DNA of 41,408 nucleotides from an uncultured Holophagaceae bacterium (GTDB lineage Bacteria; Acidobacteriota; Holophagae; Holophagales; Holophagaceae), in NCBI GenBank assembly GCA_903843705.1, contig CAIMQW010000114.1, positions 1 to 41,408 on the forward strand. The letters run 5' to 3'. Below, in pieces: positions 33,821 to 40,837 of the stretch. The position numbers and the translations under genes are program-made. The notes under the pieces were generated by a model. The model saw nothing but the letters and a program-made list of their open reading frames with translations. It was not told where the DNA came from and searched no databases. Numbering within the stretch: the stretch's first letter is position 1; every line of letters begins with the position of its first letter.

Positions 33821-34003
33821 TCAGCTGCGGAGCAACTCCCGGCGAATGGACTCGGCCACCTGGCGGACCGCCTCGGAGCCGGAGTCGTCCCCGGAGAGCC
33901 GGTGAGCCTGCTGGATGCGGCGGGCGATGGCGAGGCAGGCCTCGGCGGTGGTCTTTTCAATGACTTTGACGGGGGGCTTGGAGATGACGTTTCCCGGTGG
34001 CAT
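33821..34003 (-). CDS. Small 60-residue protein, unknown function
   Basis: MPPGNVISKPPVKVIEKTT, then a helical stretch ACLAIARRIQQAHRL and a second helix EAVRQVAESIRRELLRS. GGAGG five bases before ATG 34003 picks this start. A longer frame to ATG 34060 lacks a ribosome site. Charge and helix pattern suggest a small soluble coiled or two-helix protein. It converges with the bacteriohemerythrin gene (21-base gap) and diverges from msrBA. Confidence 0.65.
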   Translation of the reverse strand: MPPGNVISKPPVKVIEKTTAEACLAIARRIQQAHRLSGDDSGSEAVRQVAESIRRELLRS

Positions 34004-34201
34004 GGATCCTCCAATGCGGTTCCGGCGGGGTGGAAAAAGGTTCTTGGTTGGGCTTGCCATTAGGATGCCCCAAACATTCTGTTCGTTCCTGGATTTTATG
34101 AAACATGTGCCGACAGGAGCTGGCGGCCAGGACCACCCGGATGTCCCCGCTGTACCAACCCGCTGGTTCGCAGCATCCAACACCCATTCAGGAGGCTCGC
34201 C

Positions 34202-35260
34202 ATGCGACCACGCACTATCCTGGGCGTCCTTGTCCTGGCCGCAGCCCTGGCGGGCTTCGGATTTGCCGTATCAACCCCCCGGAGCGCCCCCACGGCGGGT
34301 CCGGCCCCTCGTGAGGATTCCAAGGTGACCGACACCAAGAAGCCATCCGCTGGCGAGCTGAAGCAAAAGCTCAGCCCCATGCAGTACCACGTGACCCAGG
34401 AGGCGGGCACCGAGCCGCCCTTCCGCAACGAGTACTGGAACGAGCACCGGGAGGGAGTCTACGTCGATGTGGTGAGCGGGAAGCCGCTATTCAGCTCAAA
34501 GGACAAGTTCGACTCGGGTTGCGGCTGGCCCAGCTTCACCAAGCCCTTGGCCGGGCAGGATGTGGTCGAGAAACGCGACATCACCCTGGGCATGATGCGG
34601 ACCGAGGTCCGTTCCAGCGCTGTGGACAGCCACCTGGGCCATGTCTTTGAGGATGGCCCAGCGGACCGCGGCGGCCTCCGCTACTGCATCAACAGCGCCG
34701 CCCTGCGCTTCGTGCCCGTGGCCGACCTGGAACAGGAAGGCCTGGGCAGTTTCCTGCCCCTCTTCGGGAAGGCCCAGGCGGCAACCAAGGAAGAGCTGGC
34801 CACCCTGGCGGGCGGCTGCTTCTGGGGCATGGAGGACCTGCTGCGCAAGCAGCCGGGCGTCCTGGGCACGGAGGTGGGCTACACCGGCGGGGCCGTGGCG
34901 AAGGCCACCTACGAGCATCATGAGGGCCATGCGGAGGCGGTGCAGATCCGCTTCGACCCCTCGAAGACCCCATATGAGGCGCTGCTTCGCTTCTTCTTCC
35001 GCATGCACGACCCCACCACCCTGAACCGCCAGGGCAATGACACGGGCAGCTCCTACCGCAGCGCGATCTTCTTCCACTCCGAGGCCCAGCGGCTGGCCGC
35101 CGAGAAGGTGAAGGCCGAGGTGGACGCCAGCGGCAAGTGGAAGCGACCCATCGTCACCGAGGTCACCGCCGCCGGCCCCTGGTGGCGCGCCGAAGACTAC
35201 CACCAGGACTACCTGATCAAACACCCCGGCGGCTACACCTGCCACTGGGTCCGGGATTAA
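34202..35260 (+). CDS. Exported methionine sulfoxide reductase MsrB-MsrA fusion
   Basis: Repairs both Met-(R)-SO (MsrB) and Met-(S)-SO (MsrA) in exported proteins. 352 residues: an N-terminal hydrophobic export signal ([20 protein letters not shown]), a low-complexity spacer, MsrB (about 52-172) and MsrA (about 195-350). MsrB has SGCGWPSF at 105-112, [11 protein letters not shown] and the catalytic Cys162 in RYCIN. MsrA has the catalytic Cys206 in GGCFWG, GYTGG and YHQDYL. The MsrB half lacks obvious CxxC zinc pairs. AGGAGG precedes the ATG. A thioredoxin-like reductant is needed and none is adjacent. Confidence 0.94.
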   Translation: MRPRTILGVLVLAAALAGFGFAVSTPRSAPTAGPAPREDSKVTDTKKPSAGELKQKLSPMQYHVTQEAGTEPPFRNEYWNEHREGVYVDVVSGKPLFSSKDKFDSGCGWPSFTKPLAGQDVVEKRDITLGMMRTEVRSSAVDSHLGHVFEDGPADRGGLRYCINSAALRFVPVADLEQEGLGSFLPLFGKAQAATKEELATLAGGCFWGMEDLLRKQPGVLGTEVGYTGGAVAKATYEHHEGHAEAVQIRFDPSKTPYEALLRFFFRMHDPTTLNRQGNDTGSSYRSAIFFHSEAQRLAAEKVKAEVDASGKWKRPIVTEVTAAGPWWRAEDYHQDYLIKHPGGYTCHWVRD

Positions 35261-35266
35261 ATAAAA

Positions 35267-35392
35267 GATCCAACGCGAAGACGCAAAGGGTAAAAAAGGA
35301 AAGAAGGAAAGGCAAGAATGCCATGGCAAGGAAGCCACAGATCTATTCATTCCTTCCCTTTTCTTCGGGTCTTTGCGTCTTCGCGTTGGATC
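35267..35392. repeat. Intergenic inverted repeat 3 (CTTTGCGTCTTCGCG-type)
   Basis: Perfect 22-bp arms at 35267-35288 and 35371-35392 (outer end GATCCAACGCGAAG) continue inward as purine-rich AGGAAAG words facing TTCCTTCC. The loop between the perfect arms is about 80 bases. It sits in the convergent gap between msrBA and the next gene and is followed by T-rich sequence, so it may double as a terminator. Confidence 0.8.
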
Positions 35393-35407
35393 AGTTTTCT
35401 TTTCCCA

Positions 35408-35839
35408 TTACACCCGGAAGGTGTCGGGCCGCCAGGTCTGGATGCGCTTCTTGATGGCTTCGCCGTCGAGCTTCTCGGTGAGGGCTTCGCGGACGCGGTC
35501 GGCCAGCTCGGCGTCGGCGGCGAACCGAAGGCCCACGAACTGCTTGGGGGTCAGCTCGGCGATGCGGCCCTGGAGGTCGGCGGGCAGCAGGCGCTGCATG
35601 CGGAGGGTTTCCTCCAGGCGGATCAGCCGGTCCTGCACCTTGAGGGCGGAGCCGCGCGTCACCAGCGCCAGGAGCAACAGGATCAGGCAGAGCACCATGG
35701 CCCAGGTCGCGTGGAGGCTCGGGTACTTGAACAGATGCCAGACGCTGGTGAACCAGCTGACCAGCAGCACCGGGAGCACGATGAAGTGCATCAGGGGATC
35801 GAAGCGGCGGTGGTTGGCGTAGGACTGGGGCTCGGACAT
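35408..35839 (-). CDS. DUF6526-like small membrane protein
   Basis: 143 residues. After a polar start (MSEPQSYANHRRFDPLMH) come two membrane helices (FIVLPVLLVSWFTSVWHLF and WAMVLCLILLLLALVTRGSA). A charged cytosolic tail with coiled-coil character (RLIRLEETLRMQRLLP) ends in TWRPDTFRV. This matches the general layout of DUF6526 proteins as I remember them. Function is unknown. GAGG precedes the ATG. Convergent with msrBA. Confidence 0.7.
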   Translation of the reverse strand: MSEPQSYANHRRFDPLMHFIVLPVLLVSWFTSVWHLFKYPSLHATWAMVLCLILLLLALVTRGSALKVQDRLIRLEETLRMQRLLPADLQGRIAELTPKQFVGLRFAADAELADRVREALTEKLDGEAIKKRIQTWRPDTFRV

Positions 35840-36105
35840 GGAGGCTCCTCGGAAAGGGTAAACAAGTGTTCACGCGACACTAAGACAGGGCTCTGAATAA
35901 GAAAAAACATACAATGATAACAAAAAAAGTGTCAATGTGTGCCGCTGACATTCCTAGGGATCACCGGCCGGTTATTTTTCAAGCAAAGGACAGATCAGCC
36001 CCCGATGAACACCGATAAAGGCACGATATAAAAGAAAACGGATATATTTTTTAACTCTTTCATTATCGGGTTTTAGTCGGCATTCATCGGTGTTCGTCGG
36101 TGGTT
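35840..36105. other. AT-rich intergenic stretch with inverted repeat 4
   Basis: No gene seen. AT-rich against the host. It should hold the promoter of the DUF6526-like gene. An imperfect inverted repeat has arms near 35999-36036 and 36070-36103: GATGAACACCGAT on the left, ATCGGTGTTCGTCGG on the right. The arms are made of repeating ATCGG(T/C) words. The transposon target lies three bases beyond its right arm. Confidence 0.65.
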
Positions 36106-36113
36106 AAAAGCTT
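36106..36113. repeat. Left target-site duplication AAAAGCTT
   Basis: Identical to 37879-37886 on the other side of the transposon. Eight bases is the size expected for the IS1595 family. Confidence 0.9.
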
Positions 36114-36145
36114 CCTGGTTATCGGCCAATCTCAGCTAGAGGGGG
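36114..36145. repeat. Left terminal inverted repeat of the transposon
   Basis: 32 bases, CCTGGTTATCGGCC onward to GAGGGGG, a perfect reverse complement of 37847-37878. Confidence 0.95.
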
Positions 36146-36203
36146 CCAGCCCCGAAAAAACCCGAATTGAGCCGTATTTTAAGCATGGATGGAGTTTTCC
36201 AGC

Positions 36204-37166
36204 ATGCTTTCCAAGGTCAAATACAAGGTTCAATTCCAGAAGGGGCTGTCCTTTAGCCAGTTCAACGCCCTCTATGGGACAGAACGGCAATGCCTCATGG
36301 CCTTGCTCAATTCCCGATGGCCTGATGGGTTTGTATGTAGAATCTGTGGTTGCAGGAAATACAGCGCCATCATGACTCGTGGGGTCTTTCAGTGTCAGAA
36401 GTGCCGCAAGCAGACCAGTCCCAAGGCCGGGACCATCTTCCAGGACACCAAACTGCCTCTGACCCTCTGGTTCCAGGCCATGCATGTGCTCACGCAGGGC
36501 AAGCACAGCATCTCAGCCCTGGAACTGAAGCGACAGCTTGGGGTCCACTACGAGACAGCCTGGAGCATGAAGCAGAAGCTCATGCAGGTAATGCTGGTTA
36601 AGGAAGAGAAGACGGTCATTGGTGGCCGCATTGAAGTAGATGACGCTTACATGGGCGGGGAATCCCATGAGGGCAAGCGGGGCCGGGGAGCGGCTGGTAA
36701 GACCCCCTTTGTGGTGGCTGTGGAGACTGACCCCGCTAACCCTGACTGCGTTGCCAGGGTCATGATGAAGGTTCTCCCCAATGTCAGCACCGCATCCCTG
36801 AAGCCTTGGTTCGAGAAAAGCATCGCCAAGGGTTCCCTGGTCATCACGGATGGTTGGAGAGCCTACAACTTCCTGGGAAGCATTGGCCTCTGCCATGAAG
36901 CCTTTGATATGCCTGGAGGCTGGAGATCCGGTAGGCATCCCTCCTTCAGATGGGTGAATACGGTCCTGGGCAACCTCAAAGGCAATGTGCGAGGCGTTAC
37001 CCGCTGGGTGGGCCGAGCCCATCTAGATCGCTACCTTGCCGAGTTCCAATACCGCTTCAATCGGCGCTTCAACATGGAAGCCATGCTTCCAAGGCTCTTA
37101 AGAGCCGCTGTTCTTACGCCAGCTTTCCCACAACCCATCTTGAAAGTTGCTTGGATGGATGCTTAA
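36204..37166 (+). CDS. IS1595-family transposase
   Basis: About 320 residues. An N-terminal zinc-ribbon-like domain has CRICGCRKY and CQKCRK. A DDE nuclease domain of the IS1595/IS1016 type follows, with first Asp in IEVDDAYMGGE, second in ITDGWRAY, and a later catalytic acid in the C-terminal half (family DDE/N; AEFQYRFNRR near 295). ATG 36204 is favoured, with GGAG nine bases upstream. An in-frame ATG at 36189 would add five residues. No stop or frameshift, so likely active. Confidence 0.93.
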   Translation: MLSKVKYKVQFQKGLSFSQFNALYGTERQCLMALLNSRWPDGFVCRICGCRKYSAIMTRGVFQCQKCRKQTSPKAGTIFQDTKLPLTLWFQAMHVLTQGKHSISALELKRQLGVHYETAWSMKQKLMQVMLVKEEKTVIGGRIEVDDAYMGGESHEGKRGRGAAGKTPFVVAVETDPANPDCVARVMMKVLPNVSTASLKPWFEKSIAKGSLVITDGWRAYNFLGSIGLCHEAFDMPGGWRSGRHPSFRWVNTVLGNLKGNVRGVTRWVGRAHLDRYLAEFQYRFNRRFNMEAMLPRLLRAAVLTPAFPQPILKVAWMDA

Positions 37167-37203
37167 GGTAACTTATGCTACGCTGCCTCTATAGGAGGTC
37201 TAA

Positions 37204-37434
37204 GTGACAAATTTATTCGACAAATACATTAAGGAAGGGTTTAAACCAGGGGACACCATCCCCACCACTGGGAAATATGAAGTAAAGCACACCAATACTG
37301 AAGCTGAAATCATGGAACTCCCTAAGGGAGAAAGATTCCCATTTGGACTCCCTGGAGATTTCCCATCCTATACATGGGTATCTGCATCAAATGAAGACCC
37401 TAAATCCAACCCTTTAGATTCACTAGAGATTTAG
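37204..37434 (+). CDS. Transposon passenger protein 1, unknown
   Basis: 76 residues starting at GTG 37204, five bases after AGGAGG (37193-37198), an unusually strong ribosome site. Sequence begins MTNLFDKYIKEGFKPGDTIP and is Gly/Pro-rich and acidic (ELPKGERFPFGLPGDFPSYT). No signal, membrane helix or family recognised. It overlaps the end of the convergent passenger gene by 35 bases. It lies 37 bases after the transposase stop, so it may be co-transcribed with it. Confidence 0.65.
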   Translation: MTNLFDKYIKEGFKPGDTIPTTGKYEVKHTNTEAEIMELPKGERFPFGLPGDFPSYTWVSASNEDPKSNPLDSLEI

Positions 37435-37690
37435 CTGTTATCGCATGACTTTTAATACAGAATTCCCTATCGTCACGCTTTGATTTAAGTTCGTGATATG
37501 TATCTAAGAACGAAAAGCAGGCCATATGGACATCACCATAATAGTGAGTGTCTTGGTAGCCCCAATTGACAAGATCTCTCATCTTCAGTAGTGCTCGCCC
37601 TCGCTTAATGAGCAACTGTACTGCAGCTATATATTCTGGGGTATCTCCATCAATAATTGCTTCCTTTAAGAAAGCAGCCTCTGTTTCCAT
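37400..37690 (-). CDS. Transposon passenger protein 2, unknown
   Basis: 96 residues from ATG 37690 with AGGAGG shortly upstream. Helical, soluble, with METEAAFLKEAIIDGDTPEY, VQLLIKRGRALLKMRDLV, then WGYQDTHYYGDVHMACFSFL. Aromatic and His/Cys residues cluster in the middle, but no known motif is clear. It faces the transposase and converges with passenger 1, so it has its own promoter somewhere in 37691-37846, which I cannot place. A toxin/antitoxin-like or regulatory pair is possible but unsupported. Confidence 0.65.
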   Translation of the reverse strand: METEAAFLKEAIIDGDTPEYIAAVQLLIKRGRALLKMRDLVNWGYQDTHYYGDVHMACFSFLDTYHELKSKRDDREFCIKSHAITAKSLVNLKGWI

Positions 37691-37846
37691 GGGACCCTCC
37701 TAATCTCTTCTCTATACAAAGGAAAGTTTTGTTTGGAGATTAATTAGGGTTCCTTCCCTCTTCAGGTGGGTAGACCATAAGGCTTGCCTGCCAACACAAC
37801 AGGGTGGTGGAGGGATGTTATTTGAGGGTCTAGGGGTAGCCCCCCA

Positions 37847-37878
37847 CCCCCTCTAGCTGAGATTGGCCGATAACCAGG
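37847..37878. repeat. Right terminal inverted repeat of the transposon
   Basis: 32 bases ending CCGATAACCAGG, a perfect reverse complement of 36114-36145. GC-rich tracts just inside both ends are also roughly complementary. Confidence 0.95.
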
Positions 37879-37886
37879 AAAAGCTT
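37879..37886. repeat. Right target-site duplication AAAAGCTT
   Basis: Direct repeat of 36106-36113. Continues into TTCC, so the uninterrupted target read AAAAGCTTTTCC. Confidence 0.9.
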
Positions 37887-37890
37887 TTCC

Positions 37891-38316
37891 TTAGTCCAGC
37901 GGCCCGCTGCGCCTCCGCTTCAGGTCGGAGGCTTTTTTCTTTGCGTCCAGGCGGCGTTCCTTGGAGGCCCGGGTGGGGCGGGTGGCTCGCCGGGGAATGG
38001 GGCGCACCAGGGCCGCCCGGATGCCTTCGGCGACCTTCTCCCGGGCGTCATCCAGGTTCTTGAGCTGATCCCGGGTGCGGTCGCTGACCACCATCCACAG
38101 GCCCTCGGCATCGAGCCGGTTGCGCTGGGCCGCGCGGAGCCGCAGCAGGGCGTCCTCGGGGAGGCCCTCGATGGCCGTGAGGTCGATGCGCAGTTCCACC
38201 TTGGAAGAGACCTTGTTGACGTTCTGGCCCCCGGCACCGCCGGCGCGGACCGCCTTGAAGCGGATGGCCTCGCCGGGTACCCGGACGGAGGCGGTGACAG
38301 AGATGGGATCAGCCAT
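37891..38316 (-). CDS. arfB: Alternative ribosome-rescue factor / peptidyl-tRNA hydrolase
   Basis: ArfB (YaeJ) frees stalled ribosomes by entering the A site and hydrolysing peptidyl-tRNA. 141 residues with the GGQ motif at about 29-31 in RAGGAGGQNVNKVSSKVEL, and a basic C-terminal tail (RRLDAKKKASDLKRRR) that sits in the mRNA channel. Length is normal for ArfB and too short for RF1/RF2. The transposon duplication ends four bases after its stop, so the coding region is intact but its 3' end and terminator were displaced. It ends the leftward ABC-exporter gene group. Confidence 0.93.
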   Translation of the reverse strand: MADPISVTASVRVPGEAIRFKAVRAGGAGGQNVNKVSSKVELRIDLTAIEGLPEDALLRLRAAQRNRLDAEGLWMVVSDRTRDQLKNLDDAREKVAEGIRAALVRPIPRRATRPTRASKERRLDAKKKASDLKRRRSGPLD

Positions 38317-38325
38317 GCAGACAGC

Positions 38326-39594
38326 CTAGCGCATCGCCTCCATGGGGCTAAGCCGCATGGCCCGGAAGGCAGGGTAGAGCCCGAACAGCAGGGCGAGGGT
38401 CAGGGCCACGATCCAGGCCGTGATCAGGCCGACGGGGTTGACCACGAGGCCGTAGGGGAAGTTGGAGGAGAGGGCCTGGCAGAGCAGGGCGCCGGACAGG
38501 GTGCCGAGTAGCGCCCCCAGGGCTGCCAGCACCAGTGCCTCGAGCAGGAACTGGATGAAGATCTCTTCATCTGAGGCCCCCAGGGCCTTCCGGAGGCCGA
38601 TCTCGAAGCGGCGGTCGCTGAAGCTGATGAGCATCACCGACAGGACGCCCACGCCGCCCACCAGCAGTACGGTCCCGGCCAGGCTCAGGAGGACGACCTT
38701 CCAGCCGTGCATCTGCTCCAGGAAGTTCCGGTAGCCCTTGGCGGCCTCGGCGTCGAGGTCCATCACTTCGGCATCCTCGATGCCGTGGTGGGCCTGGCGC
38801 ACGCGGCCCAGGAGCATGGCCGAGATCTCCCCGGCGTCCTGGGGGTTCCGCAGCTTGACCGTGACCTGGGCCAGGCGGTGGCTCGGATCCATCCGGTCCA
38901 TGTAGGTCTGCAGGGGAATGAGGATCCCGTTGGCGTCGTAGTAGTTCTCGTCGTTGAAGATCTGGCCTGGCTCCTGCACGCCCACCAGGCGGAAGGGCAC
39001 GCCGTCCACCACCAGGTCGCGGCCCACGGGATCCGCACCGCCGAAGAGCTTGGCCGCCAGGCTCGCGCCCACCACGGCCACGGTGGAGCGGCGGCGCTGG
39101 TCGTCCTCCGTGAGGCCGCGGCCAAGGCCGATGGGGCGGTTCATCCACTGGGCGTAGTCGGGACTCACGCCCATCACGTAGATGCGCTCGGCGCCGCCGG
39201 GGGTCCGCACGGTGCTGGACTTCTGGGCCCGGGGCAGGAAGGCCAGCACCTTGGCGTTGGGCGCGTTCAGGCGGCTGAGGTCCTCGTAGCGGAGCCCGGG
39301 GCTCATGGCGAAGCGCTTCCGGTCCTCGCCGGTCTCGGGGGTCTTGGGGGCGATGCGGACGGTGCCGTCCCAGCTCATGCCCGCGAAGCCGGTGCTGATC
39401 TTGTCCATGAGGCCATCCAGCACCGAGGTCATGACCACCAGCGCGAAGACGCCGAGCATGAGCAGGGTGAGGGTCAGGAGGCTGCGCAGCTTGTGGGCCC
39501 AGAGCTCGACCAGGCCGGTGCGGATCACTTCCCAGAACATGCCCAGGCTGAAGCCGCGGGACGTGGGACGGAGGAGGACGGCGCCCTTACTCAT
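38326..39594 (-). CDS. MacB-type ABC transporter permease (second copy)
   Basis: 422 residues from ATG 39594. The start overlaps the stop of the upstream permease by eight bases (ATGAGTAA). One N-terminal helix (LRSLLTLTLLMLGVFALVVM) is followed by a large periplasmic MacB_PCD-like domain (about 60-280, with GRGLTEDDQRRRSTVAVVG) and three C-terminal FtsX helices (VVLLSLAGTVLLVGGVGVLSV onward). It ends with PAFRAMRLSPMEAMR, typical of the family. It pairs with the other permease and the ATPase to form a mechanotransmission-type exporter. Confidence 0.92.
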   Translation of the reverse strand: MSKGAVLLRPTSRGFSLGMFWEVIRTGLVELWAHKLRSLLTLTLLMLGVFALVVMTSVLDGLMDKISTGFAGMSWDGTVRIAPKTPETGEDRKRFAMSPGLRYEDLSRLNAPNAKVLAFLPRAQKSSTVRTPGGAERIYVMGVSPDYAQWMNRPIGLGRGLTEDDQRRRSTVAVVGASLAAKLFGGADPVGRDLVVDGVPFRLVGVQEPGQIFNDENYYDANGILIPLQTYMDRMDPSHRLAQVTVKLRNPQDAGEISAMLLGRVRQAHHGIEDAEVMDLDAEAAKGYRNFLEQMHGWKVVLLSLAGTVLLVGGVGVLSVMLISFSDRRFEIGLRKALGASDEEIFIQFLLEALVLAALGALLGTLSGALLCQALSSNFPYGLVVNPVGLITAWIVALTLALLFGLYPAFRAMRLSPMEAMR

Positions 39595-40837
39595 AGCGCA
39601 GAGCCTCCATGGGGGACAGCCTGCTGGCCTTCCAGGCCGGGTAGAGGGCAAAGAGGAACCCGAAGGCGCCGGCCATGCCATAGGCCCAGAAGAAGCTGGC
39701 GGGAGTCATGTGGAGCGGCACACCGATGCTGCGGGTGATGCCCCAGGAGAAGCCTACGCCCAGCACCAGGCCCGCGGCGCCGCCCAGGGCTGTGATGAGG
39801 AGAGCTTCGGTCATGAAGCCCTTGAAGATCTCCCGGCCAGAAGCGCCGATGGCCATCTTCACGCCCACCTCCCGAACCCGCTCCTTGAGGCTGGCCATCT
39901 GGATGTTGACGTTGACAATGCCGCCGCCCACCAAGGCCAGCACGCCGGATAGCAGGAAGACGATGTCGTAGACCCTGCCCTGGCTTTGGCGGCGGCGCAT
40001 GCGGGCGGCCACGTCGTCCAGGCGGAAGTCGTCCTGCAGGCGGTGGTTGGCAGAGACGAGGCTCTTCAGCTGCTGGGCGAACCCGCTCATGGCGGACATG
40101 TCGGGGATGCGGAAGGTGACGCGGTCCACCCGCCGGTAGGCGTCCCCGTTCATGCGCCGCTGCACCAAGTTGGCGGGCACGGCGATGATGCGGTTGCGCC
40201 ACCAGAACTGGTTGCCTCCGCCTTCGCGGAAGTGGAACACCCGCTCCTGGAACGTGCCGATGACCGTGACGGGGATGTCGCCGATACGCAGGGACTGGCC
40301 AAGGGCGTCACCCTTGGGAAAGAAGGTGGCGGCGGCCTCTGTGCCGAGAATGACCACGGGCGCGCCGCCCTCCATCTCCGAGACCGAGAAACCCCGCCCT
40401 TCGGCGAGGCCGTAGCCGTTGGCCGGGATGTAGTCACCCCCGATGCCGCTGACCTGCCGGTCCTGGTCGGCGAAGGTGGACACGATCCGGGCCCGGGCGC
40501 TCTTCTGGCGGCTGACCCCCTGGATGGCGTCCGCCTTGAGGGCCTCGCCGCCGAGGGCGTCCGCATCGCAGAGGCCCAGGTTGGCCTGCTGCAGCGCCGT
40601 CGGCTGGCCGTCCTTCATGGCGGTCCGGGGCATGACGTTGAGCTTGTCGAGGCCGCCCATCTTGATGAACATCTCGTCGGCCCGCTTGCGCTGGCTGTCC
40701 GAGATGGAGAAGCCGCCGAGCACCGACGCCACCCCGAGCAGCACCCCGAGGGCCTGGAGCACCGAGCGGCCAAGATTCTCCCGCAGCTCGGTCCAGGCCC
40801 CCAGCAGCCGCTCGCGGAAGGCGCCGGAAGCCTTCAT
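39587..40837 (-). CDS. MacB-type ABC transporter permease (first copy)
   Basis: 416 residues with the same layout: N-terminal helix (SVLQALGVLLGVASVLGGFSI), periplasmic core domain (GLAEGRGFSVSEMEGGAPVV), three C-terminal helices (YDIVFLLSGVLALVGGGIVN onward), and PAWKASRLSPMEALRYE at the end. ATG 40837 overlaps the ATPase stop as ATGA. The two permeases are clearly related but diverged, so the exporter is probably a heterodimer. Substrate unknown; candidates from the family are lipoproteins, peptides or macrolides. No periplasmic adaptor (MacA-like) is in view, but it may lie beyond the window. Confidence 0.92.
   Translation of the reverse strand: MKASGAFRERLLGAWTELRENLGRSVLQALGVLLGVASVLGGFSISDSQRKRADEMFIKMGGLDKLNVMPRTAMKDGQPTALQQANLGLCDADALGGEALKADAIQGVSRQKSARARIVSTFADQDRQVSGIGGDYIPANGYGLAEGRGFSVSEMEGGAPVVILGTEAAATFFPKGDALGQSLRIGDIPVTVIGTFQERVFHFREGGGNQFWWRNRIIAVPANLVQRRMNGDAYRRVDRVTFRIPDMSAMSGFAQQLKSLVSANHRLQDDFRLDDVAARMRRRQSQGRVYDIVFLLSGVLALVGGGIVNVNIQMASLKERVREVGVKMAIGASGREIFKGFMTEALLITALGGAAGLVLGVGFSWGITRSIGVPLHMTPASFFWAYGMAGAFGFLFALYPAWKASRLSPMEALRYE

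Larger units (their letters stand above)
36114..37878 (+). mobile_element. IS1595-family-like transposon with two passenger genes
   Basis: 1,765 bases bounded by perfect 32-bp inverted repeats (36114-36145 and 37847-37878; the outer end reads CCTGGTTATCGG) and by the 8-bp duplication AAAAGCTT. It carries one transposase and, between it and the right repeat, two small genes unrelated to transposition. The ends and duplication are undamaged and the transposase is intact, so insertion looks recent. Composition is lower in GC than the host. Joining the flanks restores AAAAGCTTTTCC, so the target was a palindrome (AAAAGCTTTT) just after the arfB stop. Confidence 0.93.
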
